Both the position numbers and the translations under genes were made by a program. Below the pieces are notes generated by a model. It saw only the letters and a program-made list of their open reading frames with translations, was not told the DNA's origin and ran no database searches. A DNA stretch of 12,608 nucleotides, from contig MFLS01000007.1 in NCBI GenBank assembly GCA_001781625.1, forward strand, positions 1-12,608, in the 5' to 3' direction. Positions 1-6,288 of this stretch are shown piece by piece (within the stretch, counting starts at the first letter, position 1; each line of letters opens with the position of its first letter). This DNA is from Candidatus Kaiserbacteria bacterium RIFCSPHIGHO2_12_FULL_56_13. GTDB lineage: Bacteria; Patescibacteriota; Minisyncoccia; Phycocordibacterales; Phycocordibacteraceae.

Positions 1-155
1 CCCAAGGGCTTCCTTTTCACGAACGATTGCGGGTTGGGTTCCGTGAATACGCAAAATTGTTTGCGTCCGACCGCGCGGTTTTCATTGATGCGAACCGACC
101 AATTGAGGAGATACATCAAGACGTGCTAATAGCAATCAAGTCCGTTCTAACGTAA
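1..155 (+). CDS. tmk: Thymidylate kinase, C-terminal end only (partial at window edge)
   Basis: Reading from base 3 gives about 50 residues ending in TAA at 153-155. The segment LPFHERLRVGFREYAK followed by FIDANRPIEEIHQDV matches the C-terminal end of thymidylate kinase, where an F-x-x-R-V-R-x-x-(Y/F) helix precedes an IDA-x-x-x-(I/V)-E-E-(V/I)-H segment. The enzyme phosphorylates dTMP to dTDP with ATP in the cytosol. The P-loop and lid lie outside the window, so activity cannot be judged. The neighbours support the call, because folA, a dUTPase-like gene, dcd, thyA and glyA for dTMP synthesis follow. The 3' end overlaps the 3' end of minus-strand folA by 20 bp, and no terminator is visible between them. 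Identification rests on a short tail, but both the motif and the context agree. Confidence 0.8.
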   Translation, partial: QGLPFHERLRVGFREYAKLFASDRAVFIDANRPIEEIHQDVLIAIKSVLT

Positions 156-690
156 CCCAGCGGTAGTTGATACCGTTCCACTCGCGCGATTCGTCAGAAA
201 TAACTTTTGTAAATTCTTTTTCGTAGGGGGGGAAGTGGGCGTCACCCTCTTTTTCGTCATCAATCAAGGTAAGGTAGAGGCGATCGACCAAATGGAACGC
301 CTGCTCATAGATTTGCGTGCCGCCGCAGATGAAAATCTCTCTTCGATCAAGGACGCGCGCCTTGCGGAGCGCCTCGTCGAGCGAGTGGGCGGCAATAACT
401 CCCGCGTGCGACCACGCGGGGTTGTGGGTGATGACGATATTGGTGCGACCGGGGAGGGGGCGCACGTTTTCGGGGAGCGACTCAAAGGTCTTGCGGCCCA
501 TGATAACGGGGTGTCCGAAGGTGATGAGCTTAAACCGTTTCAAGTCGTCGGGGATATGCCACAAAAGCTGGTTATCTTTCCCGATCACGCGGTTATTTTG
601 GTTGTCTCTCCCAAGCGCAGCGATGATGCTGATGCGCGACGTTCTGTAATGTGGCTTCCCTCCCTTGTCAATGGTATTGCCTTTTGGCAT
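136..690 (-). CDS. folA: Dihydrofolate reductase
   Basis: This 184-residue protein reduces 7,8-dihydrofolate to tetrahydrofolate with NADPH and so recycles the dihydrofolate made by the neighbouring ThyA. The fold is recognisable in order: ISIIAALG (first strand, from residue 20), RVIGKDNQLLW (Met20-type loop), IPDDLKRFK with D49 at the place of E. coli Asp27, PVIMGRKTFESL (NADPH and substrate contacts), PGRTNIVI carrying the conserved Arg, and ICGGTQIYE with the Gly-Gly pair at 123-124. Two oddities appear: the usual Pro of the LPW/MPW motif is Leu (LLW), and about 19 residues precede the normal start of the fold. No later ATG exists before residue 64, so the ATG at 690 is the best start. 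It lies 20 bp from the divergent start of the next gene and has no Shine-Dalgarno sequence. The 3' end overlaps tmk. Confidence 0.95.
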   Translation of the reverse strand: MPKGNTIDKGGKPHYRTSRISIIAALGRDNQNNRVIGKDNQLLWHIPDDLKRFKLITFGHPVIMGRKTFESLPENVRPLPGRTNIVITHNPAWSHAGVIAAHSLDEALRKARVLDRREIFICGGTQIYEQAFHLVDRLYLTLIDDEKEGDAHFPPYEKEFTKVISDESREWNGINYRWVTLERT

Positions 691-710
691 GGGGAGTATA
701 CTAGCAGGAC
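691..710. promoter_or_regulatory. Divergent promoter gap between folA and the dUTPase-like gene
   Basis: Only 20 bp separate the two divergent ATG codons. The gap holds a symmetrical AGTATACT at 695-702, which reads TATACT on both strands (5 of 6 bases of the TATAAT -10 consensus). On the plus strand the box ends 8 nt before the ATG at 711; on the minus strand it ends 4 nt before the ATG at 690. If used, both transcripts would begin at or near the start codon. The AGGA at 706-709 is only one base from the ATG, too close for a normal ribosome binding site. No convincing -35 hexamer was found. The promoter role is inferred. Confidence 0.45.
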
Positions 711-1274
711 ATGTCGGTCGTCGGTATCAAAGAGGTGGTGAGGAGGATCAAAGAAGAGGAGTTGATCACCGGCCTTGACGGCCGCGATCTCTCGAACCCC
801 GAGGGTACGGGCATCGATTTGCGACTCGGTTGTGCGCACAAAATTGTCGAAGGCGGAGCGTATATCGAGGCTGATGGCGCAGCAGGCCTCGGGAAGCGTA
901 AAGGAGTGAAAACTGAAGAGGTATGCAAGCTCAAAGAAGGCGACGTACAAGATGATCTTGTCATCGCCCCCGGCGAGTACTACCTCGTGCAGACAGCTGA
1001 AACCGTCAACACGCCCCTTGACCTCATGCCGATGGTGTATCCGCGAAGTAGCCTCTTTCGGGCCGGTCTCCTTTTTCTCGCGACAAAGACTGACCCTGGC
1101 TATAAAGGACAGCTCACCTTCGGCCTCACCAACTTGAGCGCGTTTCCGGTGAGGCTCCAGCTCGGCGCCCGCATCTGCAACATCGTTTTTCATAAGATAG
1201 AGGGCGACGTCATCGGCTACCGCGGTCAGCATCAGGGTGGGCGCTTTTCGCACGGGGAGGAGCAGCAGGTATAA
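711..1274 (+). CDS. dUTPase-like member of the dCTP deaminase/dUTPase family
   Basis: The 187-residue protein has the Dcd/dUTPase fold: GTGIDLRLG (32-40), IAPGEYYLV, PRSSLFRAGL (111-120), TDPGYKGQLTFGLTN (127-141) and a C-terminal GYRGQHQGGRFS tail. The RSSL-x-R motif binds triphosphate in this family. At the position of the catalytic deaminase Glu (E. coli Glu138, in LEFYN) this protein has G138. D128 sits three residues before Y131, as in the D-x-x-Y-x-G motif of trimeric dUTPases. I therefore infer that it hydrolyses dUTP to dUMP rather than deaminating dCTP. Archaeal Dcd-like proteins without this Glu also exist. A second family member with the Glu follows 9 bp downstream, and thyA, which uses dUMP, comes next. 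Automated annotation would probably call it dCTP deaminase. The family call is firm and the activity is less certain. Confidence 0.8.
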   Translation: MSVVGIKEVVRRIKEEELITGLDGRDLSNPEGTGIDLRLGCAHKIVEGGAYIEADGAAGLGKRKGVKTEEVCKLKEGDVQDDLVIAPGEYYLVQTAETVNTPLDLMPMVYPRSSLFRAGLLFLATKTDPGYKGQLTFGLTNLSAFPVRLQLGARICNIVFHKIEGDVIGYRGQHQGGRFSHGEEQQV

Positions 1275-1275
1275 T
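1247..1275 (+). promoter_or_regulatory. Promoter-like site at the junction before dcd
   Basis: TTCGCA (1247-1252, 4 of 6 to TTGACA) is followed after 17 bp by a perfect TATAAT (1270-1275). The TAA stop of the upstream gene (1272-1274) lies inside the -10 box. The dcd ATG at 1284 begins 8 nt after the box, so the expected transcript would have almost no 5' leader. The good -35/-10 spacing makes this the best-looking promoter in the window, though it is predicted only from sequence. Confidence 0.5.
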
Positions 1276-1283
1276 GGCTCTCC

Positions 1284-1856
1284 ATGTTTCTCTCTGATCG
1301 AGACATCAGGCGGGAGGTAGAGGCAAAGCGCATCATCCTTAAGCCTTTTAAAGACGATCAGCTCCAACAGGTTAGTTATGATATTTGCCTCGGCAACAAA
1401 TTTATCGTTAATGATGAGGGAGCGACCGAACGCATTGACCCGGTGAAAAAGATATTTGCGAAGACGCGCGAATTTTCTATCAAGGACGGTGCGCCCTATA
1501 TTCTCCACCCCGGCATTTCTGTCCTCGGAACCTCGAAAGAGTATTTCGGTTCGAATTATTTTTTGGTACAACTGAACGGCAAATCTTCGCTCGCGAGAAT
1601 CGGCCTCATGGTCCACAACACGGCAGGCATCATCAACCCGGGGCACTTTCTCCATGTCACCTTTGAGATAACGAACCAGAGCAATGTCCCAATCGTGCTT
1701 CGCCCCGGGATGAAGATCGCCCAAATTACCTTCTCGATGCTCTCGTCGCCGCCTTCGAAGACCTACGGAGATACCGGGCGCTTCGCGAGCGATAACTGGA
1801 GGCACTTCGTCGCGGAGAAGAAACACCATGGCGCAAAAAAGAAAAAAGCACGCTGA
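1284..1856 (+). CDS. dcd: dCTP deaminase
   Basis: This 190-residue protein deaminates dCTP to dUTP; some relatives also cleave dUTP to dUMP. Family marks are the N-terminal LSDRDIRREV, VSYDICLGN (30-38), NGKSSLARIGL (98-108) with the triphosphate-binding S-S-L-x-R, and HNTAGIINPG followed by VTFEITN with the catalytic-type Glu at residue 128. The C-terminal KTYGDTGRFA resembles the lid that closes over the nucleotide. The usual Asp of the G-x-x-D-P-G turn is Asn118 here, and the turn continues HFLH instead of the commoner W/F-x-G, so its pocket is not fully standard. It starts 9 bp after the dUTPase-like paralogue and overlaps thyA by 29 bp in another frame, so the two are probably translationally coupled. 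The C-terminus is a Lys-rich tail. A dCTP-deaminating enzyme beside a dUTPase-like one and thyA makes pathway sense. Confidence 0.9.
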   Translation: MFLSDRDIRREVEAKRIILKPFKDDQLQQVSYDICLGNKFIVNDEGATERIDPVKKIFAKTREFSIKDGAPYILHPGISVLGTSKEYFGSNYFLVQLNGKSSLARIGLMVHNTAGIINPGHFLHVTFEITNQSNVPIVLRPGMKIAQITFSMLSSPPSKTYGDTGRFASDNWRHFVAEKKHHGAKKKKAR

Positions 1857-2826
1857 ACAGCAATACCTCGACCTCATGCGGGAGACTTTGGAAGTGGGGG
1901 AACGGCAGGTCGACCACGGCACGGGCGTTAAGACCTATAGCGTTTTCGGGCGGCAGATACGTTTCGATCTCTCCGACGGCATCCCGCTCTTGACGACAAA
2001 AAAAGTGTTTTGGAAGGGTGTCCTCCACGAGCTCTACTGGTTTCTCTCGGGGAACACGAACGTGAGCTACCTCACGAGAAAGGGTGTGCATATCTGGGAC
2101 GACTATCCGCTCCGTATTTACAACGAGGCGATGAAAAAGGCGGGCAAGCAAGAGATGCTCAAGGAGGAGTTCGTGCAAAAACTCGAAACCAATGATGCCT
2201 TTGCAAAACGGTGGGGCCACTTGCCGCACATCTACGGCGAGATGTGGCGAAGCTGGCCTGCCTCTGACGGGAGAAAGATAGACCAACTCTCATGGGTGAT
2301 TGAGGAACTTCGCAAAGACCCCTCCGCGCACAATACACTCGTATCAAGCTGGAACCCGGAGTTTCTCTACTCGATGGCGCGCCCGGGTGAAGGCGCGCGC
2401 TTCCCTATTTGCCATAATATGTATCAGCTCAATATCAAGAAGGGGAGGGTGTGCCTCCAACTCTATCAGCGCACGGCGGACATCTTTCTTGGCGTACCAT
2501 TCAATATCGCTTCGTACGCACTCCTGACCTGCATCATCGCAAAGATTTTGGGCCGCAAGCCCGGCGAGTTCGTGCACACCTTCGGCGACCTGCATGTCTA
2601 TGAGAACCATCGCGCGCAGGCGAAGGAGCAAATCGCGCGCCGACCGCGCCTATTCCCCACGATACGGTTCACGCGCAATTTTAAATCTCTCGACGCCTTT
2701 CGTCCCGAATATGTCGAGCTTGTCGACTACGACCCGCACCCACCCATCAAAGCCGAACTTGCCGTCGTCGGGGGGTATAATCCGAGACTGCACGCACCAA
2801 AAAAGAAACATGTACGAAAGAATTAA
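1828..2826 (+). CDS. thyA: Thymidylate synthase (ThyA type, variant phosphate site)
   Basis: ThyA methylates dUMP to dTMP using 5,10-methylene-tetrahydrofolate and releases dihydrofolate. The 332 residues include an insert between WDDY and HIYGEMWRSW like that of the longer Lactobacillus-type enzymes. Conserved features are E69 in HELYWFLSG, Y136, the nucleophile C195 in PICHNMYQ, R215 and D218 in YQRTADIFLG, N226 in PFNIASYA (uracil-type), and H256/Y258 in GDLHVYENH. Unusual features by alignment to E. coli: Arg21 of the DRTGTG loop becomes H30 in DHGTGVKTYS, Arg126 and Arg127 become H168 and N169, the PCH motif is ICH, and about six extra residues (PGEGAR) precede the active Cys. The start at 1828 has GGAG at 1814-1817. 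It overlaps dcd by 29 bp and glyA by 17 bp, indicating an operon. Confidence 0.93.
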   Translation: MAQKRKKHAEQQYLDLMRETLEVGERQVDHGTGVKTYSVFGRQIRFDLSDGIPLLTTKKVFWKGVLHELYWFLSGNTNVSYLTRKGVHIWDDYPLRIYNEAMKKAGKQEMLKEEFVQKLETNDAFAKRWGHLPHIYGEMWRSWPASDGRKIDQLSWVIEELRKDPSAHNTLVSSWNPEFLYSMARPGEGARFPICHNMYQLNIKKGRVCLQLYQRTADIFLGVPFNIASYALLTCIIAKILGRKPGEFVHTFGDLHVYENHRAQAKEQIARRPRLFPTIRFTRNFKSLDAFRPEYVELVDYDPHPPIKAELAVVGGYNPRLHAPKKKHVRKN

Positions 2827-4069
2827 AAAACAAGATAAGAAGCTCTATGAACTCCTCATGGGCGAGGAGAAGCGGCAAAAAGAGGGTCTCGAGCTCATCC
2901 CAAGCGAGAACTATGTATCGCACGCGGTTAAAGAGGCAATGGCTTCGTCCTTAACGAACAAATATTCCGAGGGGTACCCTGGTAAACGGTACTATGGCGG
3001 CCAGGAGTTTACCGATGCCGTCGAGACGCTCGCGCAAGAGCGCGCGAAAAAGCTCTTCGGCGCCACATTCGCGAATGTGCAACCTTTGGGTGGCGCAAAT
3101 GCGAACATCGCCTTTTACATGGCGGCGATGGAGCCCGGGAACACCATCCTCGGCATGGATCTCTCGCATGGCGGCCACCTGACCCACGGCCATCCGGTGA
3201 CCTACGTCAGCAAGATTTTTCGCTTCGTGCGCTACAAGATGAAGGATGTCGAAACGGGCGAAATAGATTACGAGGCACTCCGTGAGACGGCGCGCGAAGA
3301 ATTACCCAAGGTCATCCTTGCTGGCTTTTCGGCGTATCCGCGTGAACTTGATTGGGCAAAAATTGCGAGTATTGCAAAAGAGGTGGGCGCCATCTCGGTC
3401 GCTGATGTCGCGCATATTGCAGGGCTCATCGCAGGCGGCGCGGCTAAAAACCCCTTTGACTACGGTTTTGATGCGATGACGACAACAACGCACAAGACAC
3501 TACGCGGCCCTCGGGGCGGCATGATCCTCGTGCGCGAGAGCGAAGAGCTTGCGAAGAAGGTTGATAAAGCGGTCTTCCCCGGCCTCCAAGGTGGCCCGCA
3601 CATGCATCAGATTGCTGCAAAAGCGGTGGCTTTTGATGAAGCATCAAAACCCTCATTTAAGAAGTATGCGAAGCAGGTCGTCGAGAATGCGAAAGCGATG
3701 GCGAGCGTATTTAAAGAGGGCGGGGTGCGCCTCCTCACGGGTGGCACCGATAATCACCTCATCTTGGCCGATGTTTTTTCATCGCTGAAAATCTCTGGAG
3801 GCGAAGCAGAAAAGTTGTTAGATGAAGCGGGCATCACCCTCAACAAGAATGCGATTGCCGACGACACTCGTAAGCCCATGGATCCTTCAGGTATCCGCTT
3901 CGGCACACCCGCCTTAACGACACGCGGCTTAAAAACAAAAGAGTGTGCGCATGTTGCCGAGATTATGCTTGACGTGCTGACGCGCCGCGACGCAAAGACG
4001 GTTGCGCTCGCGCGCAAAGAGATACGCATGATGGCGCTCGCGCATCCCATCCCCGAATCATTTATGTAG
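2810..4069 (+). CDS. glyA: Serine hydroxymethyltransferase
   Basis: The 419-residue PLP enzyme converts serine and tetrahydrofolate to glycine and 5,10-methylene-tetrahydrofolate, the methyl donor used by the adjacent ThyA. Visible motifs are LELIPSENYVS (28-37), NKYSEGYPGKRYYGG (50-64), VQPLGGANAN (90-99), HGGHLTHG (120-127), ADVAHIAGL (198-206) and TTTTHKTLRGPRGG with the Schiff-base lysine K229. Length is normal for the family. The Ser of the bacterial PHSGSQAN motif is replaced in VQPLGGANAN, a variation I regard as tolerable. I chose the ATG at 2810 because the protein begins there like other SHMTs (YERIKKQDKKLYELL). The upstream open frame lies inside thyA and has no family similarity. 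The start is 17 bp inside thyA with no strong ribosome binding site, so coupling to thyA translation is likely. The gene ends 26 bp before the outer repeat of the next regulator's control region. Confidence 0.96.
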   Translation: MYERIKKQDKKLYELLMGEEKRQKEGLELIPSENYVSHAVKEAMASSLTNKYSEGYPGKRYYGGQEFTDAVETLAQERAKKLFGATFANVQPLGGANANIAFYMAAMEPGNTILGMDLSHGGHLTHGHPVTYVSKIFRFVRYKMKDVETGEIDYEALRETAREELPKVILAGFSAYPRELDWAKIASIAKEVGAISVADVAHIAGLIAGGAAKNPFDYGFDAMTTTTHKTLRGPRGGMILVRESEELAKKVDKAVFPGLQGGPHMHQIAAKAVAFDEASKPSFKKYAKQVVENAKAMASVFKEGGVRLLTGGTDNHLILADVFSSLKISGGEAEKLLDEAGITLNKNAIADDTRKPMDPSGIRFGTPALTTRGLKTKECAHVAEIMLDVLTRRDAKTVALARKEIRMMALAHPIPESFM

Positions 4070-4095
4070 GGATAAGTAGAGAGGTTCCTTAGTGG

Positions 4096-4132
4096 GAGGC
4101 ATGGTATGATATATCATACTGTGGTATGCCTC
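4096..4132. promoter_or_regulatory. Operator palindrome overlapping the regulator's own start
   Basis: A perfect 16-bp palindrome, GTATGATATATCATAC, lies at 4104-4119, directly before the TrpR-like gene. The same core recurs at 4529-4552 on the other side of that gene. A -10-like CATACT (4115-4120) overlaps the palindrome and ends 5 nt before the ATG at 4126, so a bound repressor would cover it. An outer inverted pair, GAGGCAT (4096-4102) and ATGCCTC (4126-4132), encloses the core and includes the start codon. I infer autorepression; no binding data are available. Confidence 0.7.
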
Positions 4133-4533
4133 ATGTTTCAAAAAAGAAGATAAAGAAAGAAGTGGCGACAGAACTTGCCGGGCACTTTCTTGCGTTCTTA
4201 TCAACAGCAAGAACGACCCGAGATGCGAGCGTTTTGGCACACGAGCTCCTGTCTCAAACTGAGCGGGTCATGCTCGCAAAACGTTTGATGATAGTGGTCC
4301 TCTTAGTAAGAGGATATCGATTTCTCTCGATTGAGAGTGCGCTTGGGGTCACGCCTCAGACCGTAGTACGGGTGTGGCGCGATCTCCAGCGTGGCCGCTA
4401 TCGTCGGATAGTTACTTATGCGCGTGGGAAATCTCCGAGAGGAAAGGCATTCTTGGATGAATTTATTCGAGCGATTCATATTGGGATGCCACCACGAGTT
4501 GGCCCTGGACGATGGAAATGGGCTCGCCGTTAG
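4126..4533 (+). CDS. TrpR/YerC-family transcriptional regulator
   Basis: The 135-residue all-helical protein matches the TrpR/YerC/YecD superfamily. HELLSQTERVMLAKRLMIVVLLVRGYRFLSIESALGVTPQTVVRVWRDL (about residues 39-87) has the E/D-LL-(T/S)-x-x-E-R-x-x-x-x-x-R helix and then a helix-turn-helix with recognition helix near 75-88. Basic residues dominate both ends. Members bind palindromic DNA as dimers. The effector of this branch is not known to me, so tryptophan should not be assumed. Two copies of one palindrome flank the gene: one overlaps its probable -10 box, the other its TAG stop and the region in front of argS. This points to autoregulation and possibly to control of argS. The ATG at 4126 has no Shine-Dalgarno sequence. 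The gene is 56 bp after glyA and 55 bp before argS. Confidence 0.85.
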   Translation: MPHVSKKKIKKEVATELAGHFLAFLSTARTTRDASVLAHELLSQTERVMLAKRLMIVVLLVRGYRFLSIESALGVTPQTVVRVWRDLQRGRYRRIVTYARGKSPRGKAFLDEFIRAIHIGMPPRVGPGRWKWARR

Positions 4534-4552
4534 TATGATATATCATACTAAC
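4529..4552. promoter_or_regulatory. Second operator palindrome, upstream of argS
   Basis: A perfect 24-bp palindrome, each half reading GTTAGTATGATA from the outside in, contains the same 16-bp core as the site at 4104-4119. It overlaps the TAG stop (4531-4533) of the TrpR-like gene and ends 36 bp before the argS ATG and 24 bp before a -10-like TATACT. That places it at or just upstream of the argS -35 region. As DNA it is a candidate dimer-binding site. As RNA it could fold into a hairpin, but no T-tract follows, so it is not a typical terminator. The exact repeat of the core argues strongly for a specific binding protein, most simply the product of the gene between the two copies. Confidence 0.7.
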
Positions 4553-4576
4553 TGTTTGGTGGAGTTCTTGGTTTGA

Positions 4577-4582
4577 TATACT
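4577..4582 (+). promoter_or_regulatory. -10-like box immediately before argS
   Basis: TATACT (5 of 6 to TATAAT) ends exactly 6 nt before the argS ATG at 4589, so transcription would begin at or next to the start codon. There is no Shine-Dalgarno sequence between box and ATG, and no clear -35 hexamer. The same arrangement recurs before several genes in this window. Prediction only. Confidence 0.45.
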
Positions 4583-4588
4583 TTTGTT

Positions 4589-6220
4589 ATGGAGGAGAGG
4601 ATACGAAAAGCGGTACAGGGAGTGCTTGGTGAGATTGCGTTTACCGTAGAGAGGCCGCTCGGCCCCTCTCATGGTGATTATGCGACGAATGCTGCGCTTG
4701 CGGCTGCAAAACAACTCGGCAAAAACCCGCGCGAGGTCGCAGACTCTCTTGCCATGACGCTCCGGAAGAAGCTCGGCGATTCGGTCGCGAACGTCGATGT
4801 TGCGGGGCCTGGATTCGTGAATATCACGCTCTCGCGAGATGTCGTTACGTTTGCCGTTGCCGAGGCAGATGCAAAGGGTAGTGAGTGGGGCAAGGGCCGA
4901 AGAGAAGAGAGGAAGCGCGTAATGATCGAATATACGCAACCAAACCCCTTTAAAGAGATGCATATAGGGCATCTCATGAGCAATACGATTGGAGAAGCGG
5001 TCTCGCGTCTCGTCGAGAGTCAGGGCGCGCGTGTCGCGCGCGCGAATTATCAGGGAGATGTCGGACCGCACGTCGCGAAAGCCCTGTGGGGCTTACAGAA
5101 GGCCAGGATAACCGAGCCGACGACGGCTGGTGAAATCGGTGCCGCGTACGTTACCGGAGCTCAAGCATACGAAAGCGACGTGGCGGCGAAAGCAGAGATA
5201 GACGCTCTTAATGTGCTGGTGTATGCCGGCACGGACGCTTCGCTCATGGCGTTGTGGCGCAAAGGGCGGGAAATCTCACTTGCGGCATTCGAAGATCTCT
5301 ATCGAGTACTCGGTACGAAATTCGATTTCTACTTCTTCGAGAGCGAAGCAGCCGAGCCCGGGCTTCGCGTCGTGCAAGACGGCGCTTTAAAAGGCGTCTT
5401 CGAGAAGAGCGAAAGCGCGATTGTCTACCACGCAGAAAAGAAGGGCGGTCACACGCTCGTTTTCGTAACCTCACGCGGTACGCCGACCTATGAGGCAAAA
5501 GAGCTCGGGCTGGCATTCTTGAAAGAAGAGCGATGGCCGTCTGACTGTTCGATCGTGACGACATCAACAGAGCAAATCGGTCATTTCAATACGGTACTTG
5601 CTGCGCTCCACGAGCTCGCTCCACTTCTCGGGGCGAAAACCACGCATGTCGCGCACGGATTCTTGCGCCTTACGACCGGCAAAATGTCCTCGCGTGAGGG
5701 CAATGTCATTACGGCGGCAGGGTTCATTGCTGACATCATCAAGAAGGCGAGTGAAAAGAACCCAGACCCGCTTATCGCAGAACAAGTCGCGATCGGCGCG
5801 ATTAAGTACATGATCCTTCGGCAAGCACCCGGCTCGGATATTATTTTTGACCCAGAGAAGTCCTTCTCGCTTGAGGGTGATTCGGGCCCCTACCTCCAAT
5901 ATGCGCTTGTGCGCGCGAAGTCGGTGCTTCAAAAGGCGGGCGAGACAAGCGCCAATGGAGCACCGAGAGAGCCATATGTACTCGAGCGCCTCATAGTGCA
6001 TTTCCCCGAGATTGTTGCGCGTGCGGCCAAAGAGCTCTCGCCGAACCTCCTCACCACCTATTTGACCGAGCTTGCAGGGGAGTGGAACGCTTTTTATGCC
6101 AAAGAACAGATCATTGGCGGCGAGCATGAGGCATATAAACTTGTGCTTGCAAGAGCCTTCGTCAATACTATGCAAAACGGCCTTACCCTCTTGGGGATAC
6201 CGCTACCCGAGCGGATGTGA
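4589..6220 (+). CDS. argS: Arginyl-tRNA synthetase
   Basis: This 543-residue class I synthetase charges tRNA-Arg. The N-terminal Add-1 domain contains GPSHGDYATNAAL and GPGFVNITLS. The catalytic Rossmann fold follows with EYTQPNPFKEMHIGHLMS, whose HIGH signature is at 125-128, then ANYQGDVGPHVAKALWG. The second signature, GKMSSREGN, has its Lys at 365. SGPYLQYALVRAKSVL opens the C-terminal DALR anticodon-binding domain, which ends in GIPLPERM, as is usual for ArgRS. Length is normal and no key residue is missing. The upstream palindrome shared with the TrpR-like regulator suggests that its transcription may respond to that repressor. No convincing ribosome binding site precedes the ATG. The TGA stop is followed by about 300 bp without an obvious conserved gene. 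Confidence 0.96.
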   Translation: MEERIRKAVQGVLGEIAFTVERPLGPSHGDYATNAALAAAKQLGKNPREVADSLAMTLRKKLGDSVANVDVAGPGFVNITLSRDVVTFAVAEADAKGSEWGKGRREERKRVMIEYTQPNPFKEMHIGHLMSNTIGEAVSRLVESQGARVARANYQGDVGPHVAKALWGLQKARITEPTTAGEIGAAYVTGAQAYESDVAAKAEIDALNVLVYAGTDASLMALWRKGREISLAAFEDLYRVLGTKFDFYFFESEAAEPGLRVVQDGALKGVFEKSESAIVYHAEKKGGHTLVFVTSRGTPTYEAKELGLAFLKEERWPSDCSIVTTSTEQIGHFNTVLAALHELAPLLGAKTTHVAHGFLRLTTGKMSSREGNVITAAGFIADIIKKASEKNPDPLIAEQVAIGAIKYMILRQAPGSDIIFDPEKSFSLEGDSGPYLQYALVRAKSVLQKAGETSANGAPREPYVLERLIVHFPEIVARAAKELSPNLLTTYLTELAGEWNAFYAKEQIIGGEHEAYKLVLARAFVNTMQNGLTLLGIPLPERM

Positions 6221-6288
6221 TACCTTTTTAAGGTTCTCGAAGAGGGGAGAGTGTACTTTGAAGCTTGACAATGGAAGCACCAGATTAG

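Noticed and set aside
1366..1382. Sequence GTTAGTTATGATAT inside dcd resembling half of the TrpR-like operator
   Set aside because: It has an extra base relative to the operator half-site, lacks the second half, and is coding sequence for a conserved dcd motif (QVSYDIC).
585..1922. Long minus-strand open frame of 445 codons opposite the dUTPase-like and dcd genes
   Set aside because: Both plus-strand genes have clear family motifs across this span, and the minus-strand translation shows no recognisable domain; it is an antisense shadow of GC-rich coding sequence.
2594..2809. Upstream extension of glyA by 72 codons
   Set aside because: The extension lies inside thyA in another frame; SHMT similarity begins at the ATG at 2810.
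6222..6234. Small hairpin ACCTT-TTT-AAGGT right after argS as a terminator
   Set aside because: The stem is only five AT-rich base pairs and no U-tract follows it.
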